Below, in pieces: positions 23,101 through 35,100 of a stretch of 64,000 nucleotides of DNA (positions within the stretch are counted from its first letter, which is position 1; each line of letters begins with the position of its first letter). The translations under genes were made by a program, and so were the position numbers. The stretch is from Chelydra serpentina. Its lineage: Eukaryota > Chordata > Testudines > Chelydridae. The stretch covers positions 496,001 to 560,000 of the forward strand of contig JBAIAC010000129.1 of NCBI GenBank assembly GCA_037349315.1. Reading direction: 5' to 3'. The notes under the pieces were generated by a model, which worked only from the letters and a program-made list of their open reading frames with translations, was not told the DNA's origin and made no database searches.

Positions 23101-26100
23101 CTGTTTCTGCTAAAGGGATGTTGCCACTGGAGGTCCCATCTCTCCAGGGTTGTCTCTGTGCCCTATTGCAGTGAGAAGGTTAGTGTGTAGGTGGGTGCCA
23201 AGGGAAAGCAGCGTGGCCCACAGAAGGCAGCATTTTTCCTAGGGAAAACACCAGGGACTCTGCTTTTCACAGCCCTGCAGCCCCCTTCTAGCCCAGCCCT
23301 GGGCTTCCCCCACCCCACCCTCCCACCCACCCACAGCTCTGCGGGTGCCTCTCCCTCCCCGTGCGCAGCCCCCTGCTAGCCCAGCCCTGGGCTCCCCCAG
23401 AGCCCCGCCAGTGTCCCTCACTCCTGACCCACAGCCCCCTGCTAGCCCAGCCCTGGGCTCCCTGTTCTCCCCCACCTCAGTGAAACCAGGATCCTTTTGC
23501 CCATGTGGGTAACTGTTTAAACCTCTTGCTGAAATTCACTCCCCAAGGCCCAGCAGTGTGAAAAGGAGCTGGGAGGTGCTGCAGATCTCAGCCCAGGTGG
23601 GGCTGCCCTGCCCCTGTGGCCCCTGGACTGGAACATGAGCAGCGAGCTGGGTGGGGTGCTCCTCGAGGCTGGGGCAGGGCTCTGACTTGGTGTGTGTCTG
23701 CCCCGCTAGCACACGGAAGCCTTACTCTACGGGTTCCAGTCCATCGCCGAGACCATAGATGTGAACTACTCCGACGTGGTGCCGGGCCTGATTGGCCTCA
23801 TCCCCCGGATCAGTATCAGCAACGTGCAGCTGGCTGACACCGTCATGTTCACCATCGGTGAGATGTCCGGGGGGGAGGGCTGTGCTCGCGGGGTGGAGGG
23901 CGCCCTGCAGAGGAGCTGAGCTCTTCCCTCCCCTCCTCCTTCCAGACTCCACTGCTAGGCCCTGCTTCCTGCTCCCCATTGGCAGCACTTCATGCTGCAG
24001 CCGCTTGCTGCGTTGTGCCTTGAGTGCTACAAGCCACTGGCTGCAGGGGCTAGGCCTTCTGCTGCCTTGACACTGAGTGTCTCCCCTGCCCTTTCTGGGG
24101 AGCAGGGCTGGGTTCTGGCAGGGCTCTCCTGGGGAAAGAGGCAGTGAGAGGCACAGAGCAGGCTGAGTGACCTGCGGCGTGCTGGCCCCGCCCTGCAGTC
24201 ACTGACCCCGCCTCCCGTCCGTTGTGCGCAGGGGCCCTGTCCGAGTGGCTGGCTGACCACCCCGTCATGATCAACAACGTGCTGCCCCTGGTGCTCCAGG
24301 CCTTGGGCAACCCAGAGCTCTCCATCTCCAGCGTCTCCACCCTGAAGAAGATCTGCCGGGAGTGCAAGTATGACCTGCCCCCCTACGCCGCCAACATCGT
24401 TGCTGTGTCCCAGGTAAGGTGGGCAGCGAGAGGGAGCCCGGAGCGCTCTGTGATGGAGCCCACCCTTGTTCTCCTGGGCCAGGCCAGAATCTGGGGGGCA
24501 GGGAGGGGGTGGGGCTGCCCAGCATGGGCCCACGTACCCTGCCCTGGCCCAAGGTGCAGGGGCAGAAGTGGACAGCGGAGCCGGAAGCGGAAGCTGAGTG
24601 GTGCTGGGGAGGCGACTTGGCAGCCACTGAGCAAGTGACACCAGTTTTGGGGTCTGGACTGCATTGAATTCAGCCTGGGCCTGTTCTCCACGCCACGAGG
24701 GGGGGCCCTGCCCACCCAGACGGCTGCTTCCTGAGCCCTGGAGGAGGCCTGTCCAGGAAGCCCAGCTCTCCTTAAGCTGCATGCTGAGCTCCCTTCTGCA
24801 GTGCCACCATGGGGTGTTCCCTGGGGCCTGCTCGGTGCCAGAGCTCAGCCGCTCTGTGCACTAACGATCTAGGAGCAAAGAGTGGGTTCGTGTGCACCTA
24901 GTCCAGCCTTACGCCCTGCCCGCTCTTCCAGAGCTGTAGGGCTGCCCTGGGGCTCCCGCCACGCCCTACCTGTGAGCAGGAAATGGCAGGCAGAGGCCAG
25001 GCACTCACGGGAGCCCTGTCCTCGCTGTTAGAAACCCAGGAAGGCCTCGCCCCCAGAGCCCAGTGCTCACTCTGCCCCGGCAGCACAGGGCCGGCACTCA
25101 GAGCACAGACTGGTGCCCACCGGGAGAGCTGAGACTGGGGGTGGCTTGAGTCCAGCCACGTAACTGGGCTAGAGCACGGGGTCAGGTGCAGCGGGAAAGC
25201 TCTGACCGCCCAGAGCGGCTGCTCACCTTCCTCTGGGGCTTGGACTGGTAGGGCCAGCAGGTGCGAGCCCCTGGGGCTCCAGAGCTTGGCCCCTTTCAGC
25301 CCCACAGTGGAGTCCAGGGTAAATTGTTTTGAGTCTGGTGGGAGGCTTTGGTCAGACGCACAGCAGGATCTGTGCGCTCCTGGCGGGCCGGCAGCCTGTC
25401 TGGTCTGGGGAAGCGGGGGCTGGGCCCTGCCATCCTGCTGTGCTCTGACCCAACCCTGTGTCGCTGCACAGGGGAACGGAGAGCCCCTGTCCTGGCTCAG
25501 GGGGCCCTGCCGGGGACAGAGAGATAGATTTAACAACTCCTCCTGCTGGTTGGGAGGGGGCCCCAGGAGCACTCCCTGCCCAGCGCTCGGGTGCATGGAG
25601 AGCCGCACACTGCAGAGTTGTATTTGGTCAGCAGCTGTAACTTGCCCTCCCCTGGTAATGGGGGGGCACTCCTGAGATTCAGCCTCCCTCTCTCTCTCTC
25701 TCTCTCTCCTCCCCCCCTTCAGGACGTGTTAATGAAGCAGATCCACAAGGTAAGGCATGCTCCTTCCCCTCCTCCGTAATGCCCAGCCCCCAGAGCCAGG
25801 CTCACCCAGGGGCCTGGGCCTGCAGCACAGCTCATCCTCCTGGCAAGGCAGAGAGGGACCGAGGCCTGCATGGGGGGGAGCCCGAGGCAGCTGCCACGCG
25901 CTGGCTGAGTGGGAGGGCATGGTCCCTCCCGAGGAGGAACAGGAGCGGCTGCCTCTGTGGCGCAGCTCTTGTCTCCAGGCTGCCTCCCTGGCTTGACCTG
26001 GCAGCAAAGCATAGTGCCGAAAGGGAAGCGCTGCTCGGCCAGACTGGAATGGGCCTCAGTTCCTCTGACCTTAGCGTCTGTGATGGCTCCCTGCTGCTCT

Positions 26101-29100
26101 GTGGGCTGCCCACCAGCCACCCCCTGTCCAGACAGGAGCCTCTCCACCTGGCCCATTCAGCAGGAGGGGGTTCCTTTCAAGCAGGCAGGCCGAGGACAGA
26201 CGTCACCCCAGAGATGAGTTTGCAGAGGCAGGGGCAGCCAGAGTGGCTTGCTGCTCTTTGGGACATGGACGTGGCTGTCCCTCTCTGCCCAGCTCGGGGC
26301 AGGCACCCCTAGCATATTCTTGTCAGTGCTGGGCCTCTCGGTCCCGGCACGGTGCTGCAGGGCTCCCTGGCCTCTCCCCTGGCCCAGAGCTCTTAGCAAA
26401 GTGCTGGCCGCGGGGTGTGCTTGGAGCAGGGGCTTGAAGGTGACAGGCTGGGCCATGACCTGTCCCCCAAATCTTCTCCCCAGACGAGTCAGTGCATGTG
26501 GCTGATGCAAGCTCTGGGCTTCCTGCTCTCGGCGCTGCAAGTGGAGGAGATCCTGAAGAACCTGCATTCTCTCATCACTCCCTACATCCAGCAGCTGGAG
26601 AAGCTGGCTGATGAAACAGTGAGTCCCCAGCCCCTAGGGTTCCTCCTCTCTCTGGCCACCTCTGCGCTGCCCTTATCCCGGCCCAGCTCGGCTGGCCCAG
26701 AGCTGCTGAACCAAAGGTGCTTTTCCTCCCGGCATAGCCCCATGTCGGACCCAGAGGTGCGGGGCCCTCACCTTGGGGCCGGCCTGAGGGCTGCAGGTTG
26801 CCTTTGCCACCCCCTCTGCCCCGGTGGATCTGCGAGCCTCCATCCCTCGCACCAGAGACTCCCTGGGCTCTCATGGGCAGCAGTCCCCTGCCCCCTCGGG
26901 GTCACCCCACGTGGAGCCCATGCCACCTCCCTAGGGTGTCACGAGGCAGACTGGTGCCAGACGGGCTGCGTGTTAGCTCTGCCACCTGGCCTGGCTCACA
27001 GCAAGCGTCCGTGACGGCTCTCCCCGCCTCCTGCTGCTGCCAACGGCTGGGACTTCGCTCCATCCAGGGGACGCACACGGGCATAGGCGCCAACTTTCCC
27101 CGCGCCGGTGGGTGCTCGCATTGTCTCCGGCCCCACCCCAACTCCACCCCTTCCCCAAATCCCTGCCCCAGCCCTGTCTCCTCCCCCAAGCTCCGTGTTC
27201 CCCCTCCTCCCTCCAGGCTGTTTCACGGCAAGTCTGGGAGGGAGGGAGGAGAAGCAGGATGCAGTGGAGCGCTCAGGGCAGGAGGCGGAGCGGAAGTGAG
27301 CTGGCGGGGGAGCTGCCGGTGGGTGCTGCAGCCCTGGAGCACCCACGGAGTCAGCGCCTATGCACACGGGGCTCCCCGAAATCACAGGGGCTCCTCAGCT
27401 GGGAGTTGTGCTGGGGGGAGGGTGCGGCGGGGTGAAGGTGGGGGGCGCATTGGCCCTTGACCAGGTGTGGGGAGTGAGTGGGGCGGGGCCTCCTGGTGCG
27501 GTTCTGGGCTGAGAGGCTCCGTCCCACATGCAGGTAGCCTGGGGCTGATGGCTTTGCTTCCCCTGCCAGCCCAACCCCTCCAACAAACTGGCCATCATCC
27601 ACATCCTGGGCCTGCTCTCCAACCTCTTCACCACGCTGGACATCAGCCACCACCACGACGACCACGAGAGCACCGAGGTCAAGAAGCTGCCCGTGCCGCA
27701 GGGCCCCAACCCGGTGGGTGCAGCAGATGTTCGTCTCCAACGCTCCCCCACCCTCCCTTGGTGACAGGCTCGGAGCGAAGGGCAGCCCGGCTGGCGCTGT
27801 CAATGCCACCTTCACCCGCCCACGGAGCAGCTCTGGCTGGTGCTGCATTGTGGGTTGCCCGTCTGGTGTGGAGGAGGGAAGGGTGTCGCAGTCTCTGAAT
27901 GTGCAAAGGTTTGGGTCTGGGCCCCATTTAACCCGCACCATACACACGAACCCAGACATGGGCAGAGCCCTGTCGGTGACCGGGGACTGTGGGTAGGGCA
28001 GCGGGGCACAGGGCAGCCGCGTGACTGGGCTGTCCCCTCTCCTCCCTGGCAGGTGGTGGTGGTTCTGCAGCAAGTCTTCCAGCTCATCCAGAAGGTTCTG
28101 AGCAAGTGGCTGAATGATGCCCAGGTGGTGGAGGTAACTGGCACCTGCTGGCTCAGACTGACGTGCCGCACTGCAGCCTCTCCCAGAGCGGGCAGTCCGA
28201 TCGGCAGGGATGGGCAGGGCTCTGGGCGACACCACTGGCCACCTGCTGTGGGCAGAGCCTTCCTGTTCAGCAGATTGAGGGGCACCGGCAGAGCTGGGGA
28301 AACCCTGGGCAGGGATAGCGGGGGGCTGCGGGTCGGGAGTGAGGGGCACCGGCAGAGCTGCATGTTGGGGAGCCCAGGGCTGGGCTAGCAGGGGGCTGCG
28401 GGTCGGGAGTGAGGGGCGCCGGCAGAGCTGCATGTTGGGGAGCCCAGGGCTGGGCTAGCAGGGGACTGCGGGTCGGGAGTGAGGGGCACCGGCAGAGCTG
28501 TGTGAGAGAGGAGCCCAGGGCTGGGCTAGCAGGGGGCTGCGGGTCGGGAGTGAGGGGCACCGGCAGAGCTGCATGTGGGGAGCCCAGGGCTGGGCGAGCA
28601 GGGGGCTGCGGGTCGGGAGTGAGGGGCACCGGCAGAGCTGCATGTGGGGAGCCCAGGGCTGGGCTAGCAGGGGGCTGCGGGTCGGGAGTGAGGGGCACAG
28701 GCAGAGCTGGGGGAGCCCAGGGCTGGGCTAGCAGGGGGCTGCGGGTCGGGAGTGAGGGGCGCAGGCAGAGCTGGGGGAGCCCAGGGCTGGGCTAGCAGGG
28801 GGCTGCGGGTCGGGAGTGAGGGGCGCAGGCAGAGCTGGGTGTATGAGACACACAGGATTGGGCTAGCAGGGGGCTGCGGGTCGGGAGTGAGGGGCACCGG
28901 CAGAGCTGGGTGTATGAGACGCACAGGGCTGGGCTAGCAGGGGGCTGCGGGTTGGGAGTGAGGGTCACCGGCAGAGCTGTGTGTATGAGACGCACAGGGC
29001 TGGGCTAGCAGGGGGCTGCGGGTCGGGAGTGAGGGGCACAGGCAGAGCTGGGGGAGCCCAGGGCCGGGATACTGGGTGGAGGGAGGAGGAGGTACATTGC

Positions 29101-32100
29101 AGTGAGGTTAATCTGCACAATGCAGCTTCTCGGTCTGGCTGGTCTCTGAGCCCGTAATGCTGGCTCCTTCCCGCCCCCTGCGCGGTGCTGGGCGCGTGCT
29201 CTGAAGCGTGACTCACGCGCCCCTCCTGTCTCTGCAGTCCGTCTGCGCCATCTTCGAGAAGTCCGTGAAGACCCTGCTCGACGACTTTGCCCCCATGGTG
29301 CCCCAGCTGTGTGAGATGCTGGGTCAGATGTACAGCACCATCCCACAAGCGTCCGCGCTGGACCTCACCCGGCAGGTCAGTGTCAGGGCTGCCCGGCCGC
29401 AGCGTGTGCCAGGGCGGGGATCTCCGAGCTGGGGCCAGAACCCCAGTGCTGGTTTTGCTGGCTTGGCCTGTTCGCTTCCCACCAGGTGCCTCCCTTGCCC
29501 CTGCTGCGCGCGGGCCCCCCAGGCAGACCTCGTGACCCAGCCCTGCTGCGGGGGTGCTGTAGCGGTGACCCCACAGCGGCTCCCTGTAAGCGGGGACGGG
29601 CAGGGGTGTGTCTGCCCGTCCAGTCGGGAAGCCGGCAGGGCATGGCTTTGCGTGCTGGGCTAGAGCACCTGCCACTGGCGTGCCCCTGCAGCGCGCGCTG
29701 GGGACACAGCCTGTGCTCGCAGCTCCCCGGGGGGGGTCACAGGCCACCCACAGCCTCCATCCCTCTCTCTCTTCCAGCTGGTTCACATCTTTGCTCACGA
29801 GCCTGCCCACTTCCCTCCCATCAAAGCCCTCTTCCTGCTCGTCACCTCCGTCACGCTCACCCTCTTCCAGCAAGGTACGTGTCCGAGCTCCCTCCCTCCT
29901 GCTGGGGGCCTGCTCAGCCTGTTAGTGCATGGGCTCTCGGGTGTCTTCCCAGGACTGGCCATTTTCACTCCTAGCCGAGCTCAGGGGCCCCCTCTGCTCC
30001 CGGGAGGCGGGTCCCTTCCCCTCCGGCCCAGTGGAAGTGACAGGCGTCTCCTCCCCCCAGCACAGAACTGTGAGTTCGGCTCACCGCCCAGCCCCACGCA
30101 AGCCGCCGAGAGCCCGTCCCAGGGGCTGGTGTACATGGCAGGAAAGCAGGGCCTCGGTCCAGGGTTGGCAGTGCCCTGCAGTGGGGAGCGGCCTCGCCAG
30201 CAGTTCTAGCCGTGCTTGTGCTGCTCTCATGGGACGGGTCGCGCTGGCGGGCACCGAAGGGTTAGTGTAAAGCTGGTGTCTGGGTTCTCCTCACAGGCAC
30301 CCAGCGGGTGCAGCAGCAGACGGGGACAGCCCTCTTCAAAGCTCCTGCTTCCCTTCCATGGGCCGATCCCAGGGCCTGGATTCCTTGGGGACGGGGTCCC
30401 CCTGACCCAGCCCAGAGCTGAGCGGTGTGGGGGGGCTGGGAGCTCCGGAGCCAGCCCTCTCTGCTTTCTCCCACTGGCGGAACCGGGTGCGAGGGCCCCC
30501 TGGCCTCTCAGAGCATGTCGGCTGTGCTGTGCGCTGCCCCCGAACGGGTTTGGGGACATGCAGCCAGCCCCGCACTGGTGTGTCCCGCGCCCTCGGGGGC
30601 TTGCTGGGGTGAGGGGCCTGTGGTAACGATGCAGTTCTGGGTCTCTGGCAAACGGCTGGGAGTCTGGGCAGAACTCTGCCGATGGCAGCGGGTGAGGGGG
30701 GGTCTATGTCTCAGAGAAGCTCTTCACCCAGGTCCCAGTGGGCACACCGCACCCCAGGGCAGCGACGCTCCCGGCTCTGAGGAGCGGGGGTTAGAGAGCC
30801 TCACTCGTTGCAAAGGGCTGGGAAGTGAGCCCGGTCCAAAGCTGCTGAGCCAGCACCAGGGGCGACCCCCTGCCCGAGTGCAGCCCAGCGCCCCCTGGCC
30901 ACGGGGGCTTCACCCCCTTCGGGAGCCGGGGACCCTGTTCTGTGGCAAACAGCAAGTGGATTCTGTGTGCGCGAGCTGGACTGAATGCCTGAGCTGTGTG
31001 AGCCGAGAGAGGCTTGTGTAGAACCAGAGGCCAAGTGGCCGTGCCGTGGAGTTCTCGAAGCCGGGAGCGACGCGGGGAGCCGGCTCTCGGGGTCCTGCAC
31101 GCAGAGTGGATCGCAAAGCCAGCGGAGCGTCTGGGGCGCAGGGCCGGGGAGGGTGGCTGTGCCGGAGGCTCCGGTGACTCGGGCGCCTGAGCCCCCTCCT
31201 GGCCCGTTGAGCATTTGCTGAGTTTGTCATTGATTTGCAGTTATTTTTCAGGACCAAATGCCGTTCAGTCCCCCAATGCAAACGCTCTAATTCTCCTGGT
31301 GGAGATGGTGCCCAGCTAGCCCCCTGCTCCTCCGAGACACGAAGAGCTCCTCCTGGGCGCTTGGCCGCAGTCCCCGGGGGCTTCGGACCCTTTCCTTTGC
31401 GGTTTCTTTTCGTTCTTGGGTTCTCCAGTTTCATGATTTTTGTATGTTTTGTTTCTTTAACTTGCTTCAAGCTGCTCATGTCCCCCCTCCCCTGTCCCCT
31501 CACACTCCTGTTTTCACTTGTAAATTCTTTCCGTATCACATAACTATATGATGTTGAGTTGCTGTTTGTATGATTTTCTCTTAAGTTACATCTTTATTAT
31601 ATTTTTAGGGCCCAGGGATCATCCTGATATTGTTGATTCATTTATGCAACTCCTGGCACAGGTGTGTTTTAGTTTCTTATTCATTCACTTTCTGTTCTCT
31701 CTCTTTCTCTTATTTAATTCAATTTAAACCTATTTTTAGCTTTCTGTTGACAACGTTTTTTTCCTTTTAGTTGAATATCGAGTTTCTCCATCTGTTTCCG
31801 TGGAAGTTGAAAACAAAACATTCTCCTTTAGTTCTGGGTTTGCGCCTTCCCCCGGGCAGTGCCCTGCTCTGCAGGAGCCTCGGAGCTACTGCCTCCCGAA
31901 ATGCAGGGGGGCGCCCGGAGCCGGGACGGGCGACCTTGTGCTGCTCCGAGCTCAGACTGGTTTTAGAGCGTTTTCCACTCCTCCAGCTGCCTCTCGGCAG
32001 CCTCTCGGGGCTCTGGAGCCGAGACCAGCCTAGCTAGATGGCTCGCTCTTGGGGGACAGAGCTCCCTTGCCATTGGGAGCAGCGCCCCCCACCATAGCAG

Positions 32101-35100
32101 CGCGAGGCAGTCTCCCTCCAAGCCTGCAGAGGGAGCAGCATCTGGGGTTCGATCTGGAGCCGTCTGGTGATGGGAGCAAGATGTCTGTGGTGGCAGCTGG
32201 GTCCAGGGGGCCTCTTGTGCCGCCCTGGCAGGGCCCCCGCTGTTGCAGGCTGGTGTCCGGATCGGGGAGAGCCCTGCACTTGTCCTGTGCCGCCCGCCCG
32301 CAGCCTGCTCTTGCGCCGGGAGCCGTCCTGGGGCGCTGGCTCGGGGATGCTGAGACCCGCGCCCAGCAGGGTGGTGCTAGAAATGCAGTGTCTGAGGGCA
32401 GGCCCTGACGCCCCATGGGGGATGCTGCCCGGCTCTTTGGCACGGGAGCAGATGGGGCGGAGACGGGGCTTTCTGTCCCAGGGACGGCAGAGTTGGTGTC
32501 TGCAGGTCTCTGACACGTCACGCGCTGGCTGCCCCTCCTCATATCTCTGGGCTCGGTGCCTTTCTCTTGGCTGCTGAGGGCAGCCCCCCGCCCACCGGAG
32601 CCTGGCCACGCAGGGCTTTAGAGCTCCGTCTCTGCCGGCGCGGCAGTGCGAAAGGCCACTGCGCCGGGAGTCTGTGTTATGCTGTGTGTATATACACCTA
32701 TCCGGGGAGACATGGGATGCTGGCACCTCGCCCCAAGCCGGGAGCCAGCTTCCCAAAGGGAACGTCTAACACCCTCAGCAGGGGGGCACAATGCTGTGCC
32801 TCCAGCTTCCCAGGACAGGGGGACCCCTCCCCAGGGCCCGGAATTGGCCTGGGCCTCGCCCTCGCGGTGGGTTTGACGAAACCCCGCTAAGGAGCTGGCA
32901 TGCTGCTCTGCTCGGTAACGAAATGTCCAGGCCTTTGATGTGTGCCTGCCCTGCCAGGAGCCATGCGGGGGCCACTGAACTGACGGGCGAAGCAGCCTCC
33001 TGACGGTCGGCTGGCTCCCAGCCTCAGGGCCCTACAGACATGGTGGCCATGGGCTGGCCTGGGCAGTCAGTGGGGTGGGGTCGGGCTGGACGCAGTTGCG
33101 ATGAGCCTGAGTCGTGTGTGGGTCCGGCTGGCTGGCTCACTCGCTGGGCCCCTGTCTGCCATTGGGACTGCCCCTGCTGCTCCAGGGGAGCCAGGCCGGT
33201 CAGCGAGTCGCTGGCTCCAGTGCGTGGTGCCTGGGACCCGCCCTCTGTGGGGAATGCTGGCGCCCGCTGCTTCCTCCAGTCTGATGTTCTTCCAGGTGCT
33301 CTGCCTGCCTGCACACAGTGATGCGTCAGCACCTGTGTCTGGGCCCCACGGACCCGCCTGGCTGGAGCGCACACCAGCGGGCGGTAGATACAGGTACGTC
33401 CTGCGCTGCTCCGAGCTGGGCTCTAGCATAGAACAATGTGCCCAGTTCTTTCGAGTGCAGAACTGGCTGGCGCTGGAACGGGGGGGTTAGTATGGGGGCC
33501 GTCCTGGCAGCCCTCCTGAGCTCTTCCTAGCATTCCTGGCTACCAGCTTCCTGCCCGCCCTGGCTTTCCCCTGTATATTGTCCAGCTGCCCCCTCTAGTG
33601 AGTGGAGCAGGCGAGGGAGTGGGTTTTCACAGACTCCGTTTGCCTGACACTGGTATCATGAAAACTAAGATATAAATGTGGCGTTTTGAAACTCGCCTTC
33701 TGACCCCAGCCTGGTTCTGCCCCCCGGCCGCGAGAGGGACTTCCCAGGGGCGGGTCACTTCCCACTGAAATCCATAAGAGTCACGAGACAATTGCGGTGT
33801 CGTGGCAACATTGGGTCTCCTCTGTGCAGGGATGCAGCGAAGGCGCCCCCTGGCTACTCCGTCCTTCGATGCCCAAGCAGTGCCCTCCACCCATCCTGGC
33901 TAATGCCACCCCCGCTGCCTCCCAAGGCCGGAATGAGCACGTTTCTCTAGCATTGCCCCAGCCCCGCCAGACCGGTGGATGCCCAGGCACCCAGCCTTCC
34001 TGCCCCCAGGAGCGCAGCTGGCAGCTGGCCCAGTGTCTGCTTCTGCTGGGAACACCTGCCTGCCCCAGCATCTGTCAGTGGAGGGAAGGACTCCGCACCC
34101 GGGGTGGCTGTTAGGGTCAGGTGGGAGATGCAGCGACTGCACCCCACCCCTCCCAAAGCCAGCCTCTGCCTCAGCATCTGTGGGATGCTCGTCATCCCCC
34201 TGCCCTTCCTCGCCCTTCTCTGGCAGCCCCATGCTTCCCCCTCTGGGACTGCAGCCTCTCGTGGGGCGTGGGGCACAGCATTTCTCCACCGCACGTTACG
34301 GCTGAAGGCCACATGTTTTAATGCAGTCTCCCAAGCCCTTCTGGCTTGCCCTAGCCGTAGCTGCCACCTCTTCTCTGGCCGCCTCTTTCTCTAGACAGAA
34401 GGCCAAGGCAGCTCTCCACATGTCCAAACCCCAGACTCCGAGGAATTGCCTTGTGCAGAGGAAGGCAAAATCTCCTCCTGAGGACTCAGATTCCAGGAGC
34501 TGGTCTGACGTGGGCCTGGACGGCCTCACTCACCACATCCAAGTGCAGCGGATTTCTGATGGAGAATCCACCATTGCCTTGGCGCTTTGGTCCAGCGGTT
34601 AATCACCTTCCCTGTTCGAAACCTGGGCCTGATCTTTGATTGAATTCGTCTGGCTTCAGCTTCCAGCCCTGGGTCCTTGGCCGGCCTTTCTCTGCTTGGT
34701 TCAAGAGCCCTTCAGTACCTGGGATTTTCTCCCCAGGAAGGTACCTGCAGATAGTTGTCAGGTCAACTCTCGGCCTTTGTTTTGATAAACTGAACAGACC
34801 GAGCTCTTTAAATCTCTCGCTGTCGGGCATTTCCTCCAGCCCTCCAGATAATGTTGTGGCTCTTCCCTGCACCCTCTTCGGTTTTTCCACATGCTTTTAA
34901 AAATGTGGCCCCCGGTGCTGGATGCAGTGTGCCAATGCGCCGTACAGAGCTGTGGTCCCCGCCTTACTCCCACTCCCTGCTCTTCTGTGGCTTTATCCCG
35001 TTGTGCCACAGCGGGGCACTGGGAGCCCCTATTGAGTGGCGTGTCCGCTATGACCACTGGGTCCTTTTTCCAGTCCCTGCTTTCCAGGATACAGCCCCCA

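Noticed and set aside
28257..29070. Regular repeat resembling a CRISPR array
   Set aside because: There are no unique spacers between constant repeats, the whole unit is repeated, and the host is a vertebrate.
28267..29873. Pro-rich repetitive frames ([15 protein letters not shown]...)
   Set aside because: They are translations of the minisatellite, open because the unit length often keeps the frame; there is no sign of a gene.
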